DNA of 64,000 nucleotides from Defluviimonas sp. SAOS-178_SWC (GTDB taxonomy: Bacteria; Pseudomonadota; Alphaproteobacteria; Rhodobacterales; Rhodobacteraceae), in the NCBI RefSeq assembly GCF_039830135.1, contig NZ_CP156081.1, positions 3,520,001-3,584,000 on the forward strand. The letters are read 5' to 3'. The notes under the pieces were generated by a model. That model was not told where the DNA came from. It was given only the letters and a program-made list of their open reading frames with translations, and made no database searches. Of this stretch, positions 27,802-36,309 are shown piece by piece. How positions within the stretch are numbered: the stretch's first letter is position 1; every line of letters starts with the position of its first letter. Both the position numbers and the translations under genes were made by a program.

Positions 27802-28620
27802 TCAATCGAGCCCCTGCGGCGCAAGTGCGATCACGGTGGGCCGGGACGGGAGCGTACGAAGCGAGATCTCGATCCCACTTTCGCGCCGGATGTCGATGAC
27901 GAACTCCTCCTCCATGCCGCGCAGGAACCGCGCGAGCCCCTCCGGCCCGAACCAGTGCATCGGCAGGACGATGGAGGAGCGCAGGCGCTTCAGGACCCGG
28001 ATCATCGTCGGCAAGTCGAGGGTCATGCCTCCATCGACCGGCGCCATAACCACGTCGAGCCGGCCAAGGGCCGCGTATTGCTCCGGTGTCGGTTCATGAT
28101 GGAGATGGCCGAGATGGCCGATGCAGAGACCCGCGACCTCGAAGACGAAGATCGAATTGCCAGAGGGCTCGACAGTGCCGGCGAACCCCCGGATATCAGT
28201 CGGGACGTTGCGGATCAGCATCTCGCCAAGGTCGAGATGATGGTCCGCAGGTTCGCCTGTATAATCCCAGCCCTGAAGCACATGCGCAATGCGCTCGTCG
28301 GGCGCGGAGGTCCAGTGCGAGGAATGGGCGTGGTTCATCGTCACCACGTCCGGCACCACGTCGGCGGCACCGAGGATCCCGGTGTAATCGGTCGCGACGG
28401 AGAGGCCGCCGGAGGTCTCGATGAAATAGGTCGAATGCCCGACATAGGAGAGCCGGACAGTCTCTTCCGGCAACGGATAGCCCCAGCCCGCGCGCCAGAT
28501 CATCTCGATCCCCGGCGCAGCATCTGCGATGGCGATGCAGTGGCTTGGTGTGCGGGTCTGCGCAGTCGCTGGTGCAGCAAGCCCGAGGAGCATCGTGCAG
28601 CAAAGGATGCGGACGAACAT
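27802..28620 (-). CDS. Exported MBL-fold protein with altered metal motif
   Basis: 272 residues from the ATG at 28620. A signal peptide (about 1-21, cleavage after ATAQ-like ATA) points to the periplasm. The fold resembles UlaG-like metallo-beta-lactamase proteins: RLSYVGHSTYFIET, VATDYTGIL, then H97-A-H99-S-S101-H102 where HxHxDH is expected, and later CIGHLGHLHHEP, MAPVDGG and VLPMHWF. Ser101 replaces the metal-binding Asp. The substrate is unknown. The gene follows the FAD oxidase upstream in transcription order by 39 bp but no functional link is evident. Confidence 0.78.
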   Translation of the reverse strand: MFVRILCCTMLLGLAAPATAQTRTPSHCIAIADAAPGIEMIWRAGWGYPLPEETVRLSYVGHSTYFIETSGGLSVATDYTGILGAADVVPDVVTMNHAHSSHWTSAPDERIAHVLQGWDYTGEPADHHLDLGEMLIRNVPTDIRGFAGTVEPSGNSIFVFEVAGLCIGHLGHLHHEPTPEQYAALGRLDVVMAPVDGGMTLDLPTMIRVLKRLRSSIVLPMHWFGPEGLARFLRGMEEEFVIDIRRESGIEISLRTLPSRPTVIALAPQGLD

Positions 28621-28707
28621 CGGCGTCACCTCCACTGGCAAGGGTAACGTGCCCGGCGTCGTCTCACCCAGCGCAAACCAGTTTCGCCCGACTTCACGCT
28701 TGCGTGA

Positions 28708-29292
28708 TCAACCGGCCCCGGTCCGCCCCCTCCGGTCGCTCCGAAGGTTGGCGTAAAGCACGTGGTTGCGCCAGCGGCCATTGATCTGAAGATAGCTCTG
28801 CGCGACGCCTTCGTACTTGTAGCCTGTCTTCTCCAGCACCCCGCGCGAGGCGGCGTTTTCCGGCAAGCAGGCGCTTTCGATGCGGCTTAGGTCGAGCACC
28901 GTGAAGCAATGGTGGATGACGGCGCGGAGGGCTTCCGCCATGTAGCCCTGCCGGGCGAAGGGCGCGCCGATCCAGTAGCCGATCGTCGCCGCCTGCGCCG
29001 GGCCACGGCGGATATTGTCGACCGTCACCGCGCCAAGAAGGCTGTCGTCCGACCGCCTGATCAGAAAGAGCGGCAGCGCCGTGCCGCCCGCATGCGCCCG
29101 CGCCGCCCAGTAGACCCGGTTGGTGAACGCCTTGCGGCTCAGGTGGTCTGCCGACCAGACGGGCTCCCACGGCTCCAGGAACGCGCGGCTTTCGGCCCGC
29201 AGGGATGCCCAGGCCCGAAAGTCCGAATGTTGCGGCAACCGCAGCGTCATCCGCTCAGTTTCGATCCGGACCTTGCGCCGGCGGACGAGCAT
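28708..29292 (-). CDS. RimJ/RimL-type GNAT N-acetyltransferase
   Basis: 194 residues. ETERMTLRLPQHSDFRAWASLR, YWIGAPFARQGYMAEALRAVIHHCF (acetyl-CoA loop) and SRIESACLPENAASRGVLEKTGY mark the RimJ family, which acetylates N-termini of ribosomal proteins or other small amines. The ATG overlaps the stop of the M16 peptidase gene by one base (TGATG), so the two are translationally coupled. It ends the cytochrome oxidase-thrC-M16 operon. Confidence 0.9.
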   Translation of the reverse strand: MLVRRRKVRIETERMTLRLPQHSDFRAWASLRAESRAFLEPWEPVWSADHLSRKAFTNRVYWAARAHAGGTALPLFLIRRSDDSLLGAVTVDNIRRGPAQAATIGYWIGAPFARQGYMAEALRAVIHHCFTVLDLSRIESACLPENAASRGVLEKTGYKYEGVAQSYLQINGRWRNHVLYANLRSDRRGRTGAG

Positions 29293-30554
29293 CAAGCCGC
29301 GAGCCTGCCGCGCAAGGCGTCCAGCGCCGGCGCGCCCCCGACCGGGCCGTAAAGTGCGAGTGCCGTCGTGGCGCCGCCGACCAGCCGCTCGGCAAAGTCG
29401 AGGACCGCAGACCGGCCCACCGCTTCGATCTCGGCGGTCGTTTCCTCGGCGGACTGCACCCGCCCCCAGATCGCGATATGACGCGCCATCCGTTCGGCGC
29501 GCCCCGAGGGGCTCTCCAACCCCATCAGCAATCCCGCCTTCATCTGCGCCCGCGCCCGCGCGATCTCGGCCTCGGTCATGTCCTCGGCCGCGCGCTTCAT
29601 CTCGTCGATGGTCAGCCCGGAGAGATCGGCGATCTCCTCGGCCGAGGTGCCGGCATAGATGGTGATCATGCCGGTGTCGTCGTAGCTGCCGGACTGCGCG
29701 TAGATCGAATAGCAGAGCCCGCGTTCCTCGCGGATCTTCTGGAAGAGGCGCGAGGACATGCCGCCGCCGAGCGCCGTCGTATAGACCTGCGCGGTGAAGA
29801 AATCGACGTCCCGCACGCCCGGCCCCTGGAAGCCGAGCGCGAAATGCACCTGTTCGAGGTCTTTCGTCTCGCGCCGCTCCCCGCCGGACCAGCGCGCCGG
29901 CTGAAGCATCCGACGTCCCACCGGCTTCAGGTGGCCGAACAGCGCCTCCGCCTCTCGGACGATGGCAGCGTGATCGACGGCGCCGGCGGCCGAAAGGATC
30001 ATCTGGTCCGGACCGTAATGCTCGCCGACAAAGTCTGTGAGGTCGGCACGACCGAAGGCCGAGACCCGCTCGGCCGGGCCGAGGATGGTGCGGCCAAGCG
30101 CCTGATCGGGAAAGGCCGCTTCCTGCAGCCAGTCGAAGATGATGTCGTCGGGCGTATCCAGCGCCTGGCCGATCTCCTGCAGGATGACGTGGCGCTCGGT
30201 CTCGATCTCCTTCGGATCGAAGGCCGGATTGAGAACGATGTCCGAGATCACGTCAAGCGCGAGCGGCACGTCCGCCTCCAGCACCCGCGCGTAATAGGCG
30301 GTCATCTCGCGGCTGGTATAGGCGTTGATGTAGCCGCCGACATCCTCGATCTCCTCGGCGATCTGCAAGGCGCTGCGCCGGGCCGTACCCTTGAACGCCA
30401 TGTGTTCGAGGAAATGCGCGATGCCGTTCTGCTCGGGCCGTTCATGCCGTCCGCCGGCGGTCAGCCAGATACCGATGGAGGCCGAGGCAAGGCCCGGCAT
30501 CCGCTCGGTCACGATCCTCAGGCCGTTCGGAAGCGTCGTCAGTTGCGTGGTCAC
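29292..30554 (-). CDS. M16 family zinc peptidase (processing-peptidase-like)
   Basis: 420 residues. The inverted zinc motif HxxEH occurs in IAHFLEHMAFKGT with the downstream glutamate in the usual region (YINAYTSREMTAYY). The C-terminal half (from about 200) is the second, non-catalytic M16 domain. Bacterial homologues (PqqL/mpp-like, PA0372 type) are cytoplasmic or periplasmic peptidases of unclear substrate; no signal peptide is visible. The GTG start overlaps the thrC stop (GTGA). thrC-M16-GNAT is a common block in Rhodobacterales. Confidence 0.92.
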   Translation of the reverse strand: MTTQLTTLPNGLRIVTERMPGLASASIGIWLTAGGRHERPEQNGIAHFLEHMAFKGTARRSALQIAEEIEDVGGYINAYTSREMTAYYARVLEADVPLALDVISDIVLNPAFDPKEIETERHVILQEIGQALDTPDDIIFDWLQEAAFPDQALGRTILGPAERVSAFGRADLTDFVGEHYGPDQMILSAAGAVDHAAIVREAEALFGHLKPVGRRMLQPARWSGGERRETKDLEQVHFALGFQGPGVRDVDFFTAQVYTTALGGGMSSRLFQKIREERGLCYSIYAQSGSYDDTGMITIYAGTSAEEIADLSGLTIDEMKRAAEDMTEAEIARARAQMKAGLLMGLESPSGRAERMARHIAIWGRVQSAEETTAEIEAVGRSAVLDFAERLVGGATTALALYGPVGGAPALDALRGRLAA

Positions 30555-31942
30555 CGCCTGCGCCTTTCATGTACCAGCGCCTCAAGGGCGGCGAGGTCGT
30601 TCGGAACACGTGTAACACGTTCGGGGCGCGAGAAAAGATCGGCCATGCGGTCGGGCAAGGGCGGACGGTGGCCGCTCGCCTTCTCGACCGCGTCGGGAAA
30701 CTTCGCCGGATGGGCGGTGGCGAGCGTGATCATCGGCACCGACGGATCGCGATGCGCCTCGGCGACCGCGACGCCGACGGCGGAATGCGGGCAGAGAAGC
30801 TCTCCGGTCGTCGCCCGCATCCGCGCGATGGTGGCAAGCGTCTCCTCCTCGGACACGTGGCCCGAGGCGTAGAGATCGCGCAGGGACTGAAGCGCGCCCT
30901 GGCTGACGCTGAAGCCGCCCTCGGCCTTCATCTCGTCCATGAGCTGCGCCACAGCCCTTCCGTCGCGGCCATAGGCATCGAAGAGCGCGCGTTCGAAGTT
31001 CGAGGAGACCTGGATATCCATCGAGGGCGAGATCGAGGGCGTCACCCCCGTCGTCTCATAGCGCCCGGTGGTGAGGCAGCGGTGGAGGATGTCGTTCTGG
31101 TTCGTCGCGATCACCAGCTTGTCGACGGGGAGCCCCATACGCTTCGCGATGGTGCCGGCGAAGATGTCGCCGAAATTGCCGGTGGGAACGGTGAAGCTTA
31201 CCCTCCGCCCCGGCGCGCCGAGCGACACCGCCGAGGTGAAGTAATAGACGACCTGCGCCAGCACCCGCGCCCAGTTGATCGAGTTCACACCGGCAAGGCC
31301 GACCGCGTCGCGGAACTCGAAATGGTTGAACATGTCCTTGAGCCGCGCCTGACAATCGTCGAAATCGCCGTCGAGCGCGAGGGCGTGGACATTGTCCTCC
31401 GAGGGCGTCGTCATCTGCCGGCGCTGGACGTCGGACACCCGGCCATGCGGGAAGAGGATGAAGACATCGACATTGGCAAGGCCCCGGAACGCCTCGATCG
31501 CCGCCGAACCCGTGTCGCCGGAGGTCGCGCCGACGATCGTCACCCGCTTTCCGTCGCGCGCGAGCGCGATCTGGAAGAGCTGGCCGATGAGCTGCATCGC
31601 GAAGTCCTTGAAGGCGAGCGTCGGGCCGTGGAAAAGCTCCAGCAGGAAGTGGTTCGGCGCGAGCTGCACCAAGGGGGCCCGGGCGGTATGGCCGAACCCG
31701 GCATAGGCGGCATCGATGGCGGCTCGGAACTCGGCATCGGTGAAGGCGTCGCCGACGAAGGGGCGCATCACCCGGAAGGCGGCCTCCTCGTAGGACAGCC
31801 CGCCAAGATCCGCGATCTCGTCTGCCGTGAGCACCGGGACGGTCTCGGGCACATAGAGGCCGCCGTCACGGGCAAGGCCGGTCAGCATCGCCTCGCCGAA
31901 GCCCAAGGTCGGGGCCTGCCCCCGGGTGGATACATAACGCAT
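30551..31942 (-). CDS. thrC: Threonine synthase
   Basis: 463 residues. It converts O-phosphohomoserine to threonine with PLP. MRYVSTRGQAPTLGFGEAML is the typical N-terminus; the PLP lysine is Lys112 in PTLAFKDFAMQ, and SGDTGSAAIEAF and SVPTGNFGDIFAG-like TVPTGNFGDIFAG bind substrate and phosphate. The start at 31942 follows GAGGACCGAC; an ATG at 31954 would overlap the SURF1 stop and lacks a good site. It lies 8 bp after SURF1 and is coupled to the M16 gene downstream. Confidence 0.95.
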   Translation of the reverse strand: MRYVSTRGQAPTLGFGEAMLTGLARDGGLYVPETVPVLTADEIADLGGLSYEEAAFRVMRPFVGDAFTDAEFRAAIDAAYAGFGHTARAPLVQLAPNHFLLELFHGPTLAFKDFAMQLIGQLFQIALARDGKRVTIVGATSGDTGSAAIEAFRGLANVDVFILFPHGRVSDVQRRQMTTPSEDNVHALALDGDFDDCQARLKDMFNHFEFRDAVGLAGVNSINWARVLAQVVYYFTSAVSLGAPGRRVSFTVPTGNFGDIFAGTIAKRMGLPVDKLVIATNQNDILHRCLTTGRYETTGVTPSISPSMDIQVSSNFERALFDAYGRDGRAVAQLMDEMKAEGGFSVSQGALQSLRDLYASGHVSEEETLATIARMRATTGELLCPHSAVGVAVAEAHRDPSVPMITLATAHPAKFPDAVEKASGHRPPLPDRMADLFSRPERVTRVPNDLAALEALVHERRRR

Positions 31943-31950
31943 GTCGGTCC

Positions 31951-32625
31951 TCAATTCGTCCGCTGCCTGATACGCCAGAGAAGAAACGCTGTCATCCCCG
32001 CCCAGACCCCCGCGAGCGAAAACCAGGTGATCGCGTATTGCCGGTGGTCGTTGGGGATCGACGCGGTATCGACCGGATCAGGCGTGACCGGCCGGTCATC
32101 GGGACCGTCGCGCCCGACGATCAGCACGGGTTCGGCATGCAGTGCCCCGGCCATTGCCTCGACGTCGCGCGCGAACCAGATATTCTTCGCGAGATCCGGT
32201 GCCGGGGTGTAGCTGTCGGCGTCCTGCGGCCAGAGCAGGTTTCCGGTGATCGTGACAGGCGCGGCGTGCATCGGTGGCGGCCCTTCATCCTCGGCGACGA
32301 ACCCCCGGTCGATCATCACGGTGCGGTCGCCGACTATGAACGGAGAGATGATGCGGTAACCGCTGCCGACATATTTCTGGCCGGACAGAATCCTGAGATA
32401 CGCCTGCCCGATCCTCCCTGTCGCCGTCACCGGCCGGTACTGGTCGCGCTCCGGATCGGGGCCGGCGATACCGTCAAAAGCCGCCGGTTCGTCGCCGATC
32501 TTCGCCTCGATCGCGGCGATGACGCCCTCTTTCCATGCCAACCGGCGCACCTGCCAGAAGCCGAGCGACATCAGGATGGCGATGCCGCCGGCACCGAGGA
32601 TCAGGGCGGAGAGATAACGCTTCAT
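31951..32625 (-). CDS. SURF1 family cytochrome oxidase assembly protein
   Basis: 224 residues with a membrane helix near each end (about 5-24 and 200-218), the classic SURF1 layout. LGFWQVRRLAWKEGVI, VTATGRIG, SGYRIISPF and the C-terminal NDHRQYAITWFSLA are family hallmarks. SURF1 helps insert heme a into subunit I of aa3 oxidase. It stands downstream of ctaE in the oxidase cluster. A GTG at 32634 is an alternative start. Confidence 0.92.
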   Translation of the reverse strand: MKRYLSALILGAGGIAILMSLGFWQVRRLAWKEGVIAAIEAKIGDEPAAFDGIAGPDPERDQYRPVTATGRIGQAYLRILSGQKYVGSGYRIISPFIVGDRTVMIDRGFVAEDEGPPPMHAAPVTITGNLLWPQDADSYTPAPDLAKNIWFARDVEAMAGALHAEPVLIVGRDGPDDRPVTPDPVDTASIPNDHRQYAITWFSLAGVWAGMTAFLLWRIRQRTN

Positions 32626-32667
32626 CGGCTCCACATCGAAGGGGCGCCGGATGACCCCGCGCCCCTC

Positions 32668-32708
32668 ATTTCTTCTTGGAAAAAATACTCAAATCCGACC
32701 GGCCGGAT
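32668..32708 (-). repeat. Intergenic repeat, copy C
   Basis: Read on the minus strand, a small ATCCG/CGGAT hairpin (32693-32708) is followed by GAGTATTTTTTCC and AAGAAGAAAT, the tail seen at 14571-14600 and 54637-54665. It lies directly after the ctaE stop codon and before SURF1. The long A/T run after the hairpin could attenuate transcription. Confidence 0.6.
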
Positions 32709-33511
32709 CAGGCGCTGCCCCAGATATAGATCGCGGCGAAGAGGAAAAGCCACACGACGTCGACGAAGTGCCAGTACCAGGCGGCGGCCTCGAAGCCGAC
32801 ATGCTGCTCGGGCGTGAAGTCGCCCTTCGTCGCACGGATCATGCAGACCAGAAGGAAGATCGTTCCGATGATGACATGGGCGCCGTGGAAGCCTGTCGCC
32901 ATGAAGAACGAGGCGCCGTAGATGTTGCCGGCGAAGCCGAAGGCGGCATGGCTGTATTCGAAGGCCTGAAGGATGGTGAAGCAGACCCCGAGGAACACGG
33001 CCAGCGCGAGGCCGTTGATCATGTCCTTGCGGTTGTTATCATGCGCGATCGCATGGTGCGCCCAAGTCGCCGCCGCCCCCGAGCAAAGCAGGATCAGCGT
33101 GTTCATGAGCGGCAGGTGCCAGGGGTCAAAGGTCTCGATCCCCGCCGGCGGCCAGACACCGTCGACGATCGGGCTCATCGGCCCCATCGGATAAAGCGCG
33201 TGCTTGAAGAAGGTCCAGAACCATGCCGAGAAGAACATGACCTCGGACATGATGAAGAGGATGAAGCCGTAGCGCAGGCCGATCCGCACGACAGGCGTAT
33301 GGTCGCCGGTATTGCCCTCGTGCACCACGTCCGACCACCAGCCGTACATGACGTAGAGGACCAGCGCGACGCCGATCAGGAACATGAAGGGCGTGATCGA
33401 CTTCATCCACAGGACGGCACCGAAAAGCATGACGAAGCCGCCGAGGGCCCCGAGGAACGGCCAAAGCGAGGGCGGAAGGATGTGGTAGTCGTGGTTTTTT
33501 GCGTGCGCCAT
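32708..33511 (-). CDS. ctaE: Cytochrome c oxidase subunit III
   Basis: 267 residues with seven hydrophobic segments, the subunit III length of aa3 oxidases. Typical regions are [19 protein letters not shown] at the start, [36 protein letters not shown] and the C-terminal [17 protein letters not shown]. It is an inner-membrane subunit supporting proton uptake. It follows ctaG by 21 bp; start after AGGGAAACCGAC. Confidence 0.97.
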   Translation of the reverse strand: MAHAKNHDYHILPPSLWPFLGALGGFVMLFGAVLWMKSITPFMFLIGVALVLYVMYGWWSDVVHEGNTGDHTPVVRIGLRYGFILFIMSEVMFFSAWFWTFFKHALYPMGPMSPIVDGVWPPAGIETFDPWHLPLMNTLILLCSGAAATWAHHAIAHDNNRKDMINGLALAVFLGVCFTILQAFEYSHAAFGFAGNIYGASFFMATGFHGAHVIIGTIFLLVCMIRATKGDFTPEQHVGFEAAAWYWHFVDVVWLFLFAAIYIWGSA

Positions 33512-33532
33512 GTCGGTTTCCCTGATTTGGCC

Positions 33533-34111
33533 TCAGTTATAGTCGGCCGTTTTTGCGTGCGAAAGACTCGCCTGCTCGCCCGGCAGTTCGGTTTGGTAGA
33601 ATGTGTAGGAGAGCGTGATATTCCGGATACGCCCGGCGTCACGGTCCTTCACGAGGTCCGGGTCGACGTAGAAGATGACCGGCATCTCGACCCGCTCGCC
33701 CGGCTGCAACACCTGTTCGGTAAAGCAGAAGCACTGGATCTTGGTGAAGTAATAGCCCGCGAGGTCGGGGGCGACATTGTAGCTCGCCGTGCCGGCGACG
33801 GGATGATCGGTCGGATTGTAGGCCTCGTAGAAGGCCATTCCGGTTTCGCCGATCTTCAGCGTCATCTCGCGCTGGGCCGGGTGGAATTCCCACGGCATGT
33901 CGGGATCGGTATTCGCGTCGAACCGCACGGTGACGAGTTCGTCCAGCACTTCGGCTGCGCCATCGGCCCGTATGCTCGGCGTGCCGGCATAGCCGGTCAC
34001 CCGGCAGAACCAGGAGTAGAATGGCACCGCCGCCCAGGCGAGCGCTCCCATCGTCACGACCACGCCGACCAGCATCGCCGCCACGCGGTTGTTGCCCTCC
34101 AGCCGCTTCAT
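33533..34111 (-). CDS. ctaG: Cytochrome c oxidase assembly protein CtaG/Cox11
   Basis: 192 residues: one N-terminal membrane helix (about 12-32) and a periplasmic domain. Copper-binding cysteines are in [11 protein letters not shown] and the [12 protein letters not shown] (CFCF) motif, diagnostic for Cox11, which delivers CuB to subunit I. The ATG overlaps the stop of the small upstream gene (ATGA) and follows a strong GGAGGCGAAGCA site. Confidence 0.96.
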   Translation of the reverse strand: MKRLEGNNRVAAMLVGVVVTMGALAWAAVPFYSWFCRVTGYAGTPSIRADGAAEVLDELVTVRFDANTDPDMPWEFHPAQREMTLKIGETGMAFYEAYNPTDHPVAGTASYNVAPDLAGYYFTKIQCFCFTEQVLQPGERVEMPVIFYVDPDLVKDRDAGRIRNITLSYTFYQTELPGEQASLSHAKTADYN

Positions 34112-34272
34112 TGCTTCGCCTCCGAGGCCGGAAGCTGGCCCTCCTCAAGATGCGAGATCTTCACGACCGTCAGACCGAACACCAGCGCAACGAAGGCGCC
34201 GAGGACGAGACCGAGACCGAGGTTGCGCCCGAAGCGGCGGCCGTGAATCTCATGATCGCGGTGAATGGCCAT
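34108..34272 (-). CDS. Small single-helix membrane protein between ctaB and ctaG
   Basis: 54 residues. Charged start ([17 protein letters not shown]), one hydrophobic helix (about 18-40), polar tail. A short membrane ORF at this place is common in alphaproteobacterial oxidase clusters (CoxF-like). The start overlaps the ctaB stop as TAATG and its stop overlaps the ctaG start as ATGA, so coupling to both neighbours is strong evidence that it is translated. It probably assists oxidase assembly. Confidence 0.85.
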   Translation of the reverse strand: MAIHRDHEIHGRRFGRNLGLGLVLGAFVALVFGLTVVKISHLEEGQLPASEAKQ

Positions 34273-35204
34273 TACCACCCTCCAAGCCCAAAGGGCGCCA
34301 GGCTCGTCTCGACCAGAAGCGCACCGAAATGCAGGAAAAGATAGGCGAGCGAGAAGCGGAAGAACGCCTTCTCGGCCTTGTAGCCGTCCGCCTCGGCCTG
34401 TCCCTCGTCGCGACGGACGATGCGGATCGCGCCGCGGATGAACATCAGGTTCAGGACCACGGCCGTCACCAGCGTGACCGGCCCGCCGATCGAGGTAAGC
34501 GCCAGCGCCAGCGCCATCGGCGCGAGCAGGAGCGTGTAGACGAGGATGTGTTTGCGGGTTGCCGCCCGGCCATGCGTGACCGTCAGCATCGGCACGCCTG
34601 CCTTGGAATAGTCGTCCTTCATGAAAAGCGCGAGCGCCCAGAAATGCGGCGGCGTCCACATGAAGATCAGACCGAACATCAAAAGCGATTCGAGCGAAAC
34701 GCCGCCCGTCGCCACGGCCCAGCCGATCATCGGAGGAAAGGCCCCGGCCGCGCCGCCGATGACGATGTTCTGCGGCGTCGAACGCTTGAGCCACATCGTG
34801 TAAACGACGACGTAAAAGAAGATCGTGAAGCCCAGGAACGCGCCCGCGAACCAGTTCGCGGCGAGCCCGAGCATCAGGCAAGAGAGGCCCGAAAGCGCAA
34901 GGCCAAGGCCCAGCGCCTCGCCTTCGGTGACACGGCCGGACGGGATCGGCCGCGACTGCGTCCGCCGCATTACCCGGTCGATATCGGCGTCATACCACAT
35001 GTTCAGGGCGCCCGACGCACCGCCACCGAGCGCGATGAAGAGGATCGCGGTGAAGGCGACGAACGGATGGACCGAAACGGGCGCCACGATCAGCCCGACC
35101 ATCGCGGTGAAGACCACCAGCGACATGACACGCGGCTTCAGGAGCTGGACGTAATCGCCGAAGCCCGCCTCCTGCCCGTGGTCAATGGCGCTCAGATCGC
35201 TCAT
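34272..35204 (-). CDS. ctaB: Protoheme IX farnesyltransferase (heme O synthase)
   Basis: 310 residues of the UbiA superfamily, with about nine hydrophobic segments. It farnesylates protoheme to heme O, precursor of heme a. Motifs: [14 protein letters not shown], the Mg-prenyl-diphosphate site [23 protein letters not shown], and [28 protein letters not shown]. Start follows GGGAGGGGACCCG. It lies 53 bp after ctaC, with a GC hairpin in between. Confidence 0.96.
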   Translation of the reverse strand: MSDLSAIDHGQEAGFGDYVQLLKPRVMSLVVFTAMVGLIVAPVSVHPFVAFTAILFIALGGGASGALNMWYDADIDRVMRRTQSRPIPSGRVTEGEALGLGLALSGLSCLMLGLAANWFAGAFLGFTIFFYVVVYTMWLKRSTPQNIVIGGAAGAFPPMIGWAVATGGVSLESLLMFGLIFMWTPPHFWALALFMKDDYSKAGVPMLTVTHGRAATRKHILVYTLLLAPMALALALTSIGGPVTLVTAVVLNLMFIRGAIRIVRRDEGQAEADGYKAEKAFFRFSLAYLFLHFGALLVETSLAPFGLGGW

Positions 35205-35220
35205 CGGGTCCCCTCCCTGT

Positions 35221-35250
35221 CAGGCGGGCGCGGCGTTCCGCGCTCGCCTG
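35221..35250 (-). terminator. Intercistronic hairpin between ctaC and ctaB
   Basis: A 13-bp stem with a single G/T wobble: CAGGCGGGCGCGG (35221-35233), loop CGTT, CCGCGCTCGCCTG (35238-35250). There is no T-run in the minus-strand direction. It could be a partial terminator or an mRNA-processing/stability element giving more ctaC transcript than downstream message. Confidence 0.55.
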
Positions 35251-35257
35251 GCGGCCG

Positions 35258-36121
35258 TCAGTCGGCCGATGCCACCTGAACCGGCGCGGACGTGCCGAGA
35301 GCGGCGGTCTTGGTGCGCGCGACCCAGTCGTCGTAGACCTCCTGGCTGACCACCTTGACGGTGATCGGCATGTAGGCGTGGTCCTTGCCGCAAAGCGTGG
35401 TGCACTGGCCGAAGTAGATGCCTTCCTTCTCCGGCTTGAACCAAAGCTCGCCGATGCGGCCCGGAACGGCCGAATGCTGCACCGCGAAGGCCGGCACGTA
35501 CCAGGCATGGATCACGTCGGTGGCCGTCACCTGGACGACGACGGTCTTGTTGACCGGCAGCACGACCGCATTGTCAGCGGCCAGCAGGTATTCATCCTGG
35601 GTATAGCCCGCGGCTTCCAACTCCTCGCGCCCTAGCAGGAACGCGTCGAAGGAAATGCCCTCATCCGGGTACTCGTAGGACCAGAACCACTGGTTCCCGA
35701 TCACCTTCACCACGATGTCCGCCTTCGGAATCTCCACCTGCTTGAACAGCGTCGGCAGCGAGAACGAGCCGAGCACCACGAGAATCAGCACAGGAACCAG
35801 CGTCCATGCGATTTCGAGCGGCGTGTTGTGGGTGAACTTCGCCGGCGTCGGGTTGGCGCGGCTGTTGAACCGCAGGATTACCACCAAGAGCAGGGTCACC
35901 ACGACGGCGACGACCGCGATGCAGAGGTAGAGCAGCATGTGGTCCAGCCACTGCTGTTCGTGTGCGAGTTCCGTTACCGCCGGGTGGAAGCCGGTGCCAC
36001 CGGGATGCGGCGCCCCGACGACCTCAAGCCCGGTGATTCCGTCCTGCGCCCATACGGCGCCAGCGATGAGGCTGGAGGTGAAGATGGCCCCGAGGCCGGA
36101 AAGAATGGTCGCAAAGCGCAT
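35258..36121 (-). CDS. ctaC: Cytochrome c oxidase subunit II
   Basis: 287 residues: signal peptide (about 1-25), two membrane helices (about 62-85 and 104-125) and a periplasmic CuA domain. CuA ligands are seen in VIHAWYVPAFAVQ (His) and GQCTTLCGKDHAYMPI (two Cys, His, Met). WFWSYEYP is the electron-entry tryptophan region. It lacks a C-terminal cytochrome c domain, so it is a conventional aa3-type subunit II. It opens the ctaC-B-G-E-SURF1-thrC run; subunit I is elsewhere. The upstream 188 bp hold an FNR-type box. Confidence 0.97.
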   Translation of the reverse strand: MRFATILSGLGAIFTSSLIAGAVWAQDGITGLEVVGAPHPGGTGFHPAVTELAHEQQWLDHMLLYLCIAVVAVVVTLLLVVILRFNSRANPTPAKFTHNTPLEIAWTLVPVLILVVLGSFSLPTLFKQVEIPKADIVVKVIGNQWFWSYEYPDEGISFDAFLLGREELEAAGYTQDEYLLAADNAVVLPVNKTVVVQVTATDVIHAWYVPAFAVQHSAVPGRIGELWFKPEKEGIYFGQCTTLCGKDHAYMPITVKVVSQEVYDDWVARTKTAALGTSAPVQVASAD

Positions 36122-36215
36122 GTCGTGTTCCCGTTCCTGCCGCGGCTTCTACCCGCCGCTTTCAGTCTCGTCCGACCCCGAAAACTCCCTCGGGCCGGGC
36201 GGTTGTATCCGCGCA

Positions 36216-36234
36216 CTCTAAAATCATATTAGAG
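36216..36234. promoter_or_regulatory. Inverted repeat in an AT-rich stretch upstream of ctaC
   Basis: CTCTAA (36216-36221) and TTAGAG (36229-36234) flank AATCATA. This is the only AT-rich patch in the ctaC-tldD gap; on the minus strand it contains TAATAT and TATGAT, possible -10 elements for ctaC. The assignment is tentative. Confidence 0.35.
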
Positions 36235-36274
36235 GGAGTGCGACAAGCGAAACCATTGCGGCAAAGAGCCACTT

Positions 36275-36288
36275 TTGATCCAAATCAA
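36275..36288. promoter_or_regulatory. Perfect FNR/FnrL-type box
   Basis: TTGATCCAAATCAA matches TTGAT-N4-ATCAA exactly. It lies 21 bp before the tldD start and 153 bp before the ctaC start on the other strand. FNR-family proteins (FnrL, NnrR/Dnr) control oxygen- and NO-dependent genes in this group. The position so close to tldD suggests repression there, or action on ctaC from a distance. Confidence 0.75.
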
Positions 36289-36309
36289 AGACTGCTGGGG
36301 GCGATGACA

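Noticed and set aside
26254..28647. A 797-codon open frame on the plus strand
   Set aside because: It lies antisense to the GlcD-like oxidase and the MBL-fold gene, is rich in Arg, Asp and Pro, and has no domain I recognise; it is an artefact of high GC at third positions.
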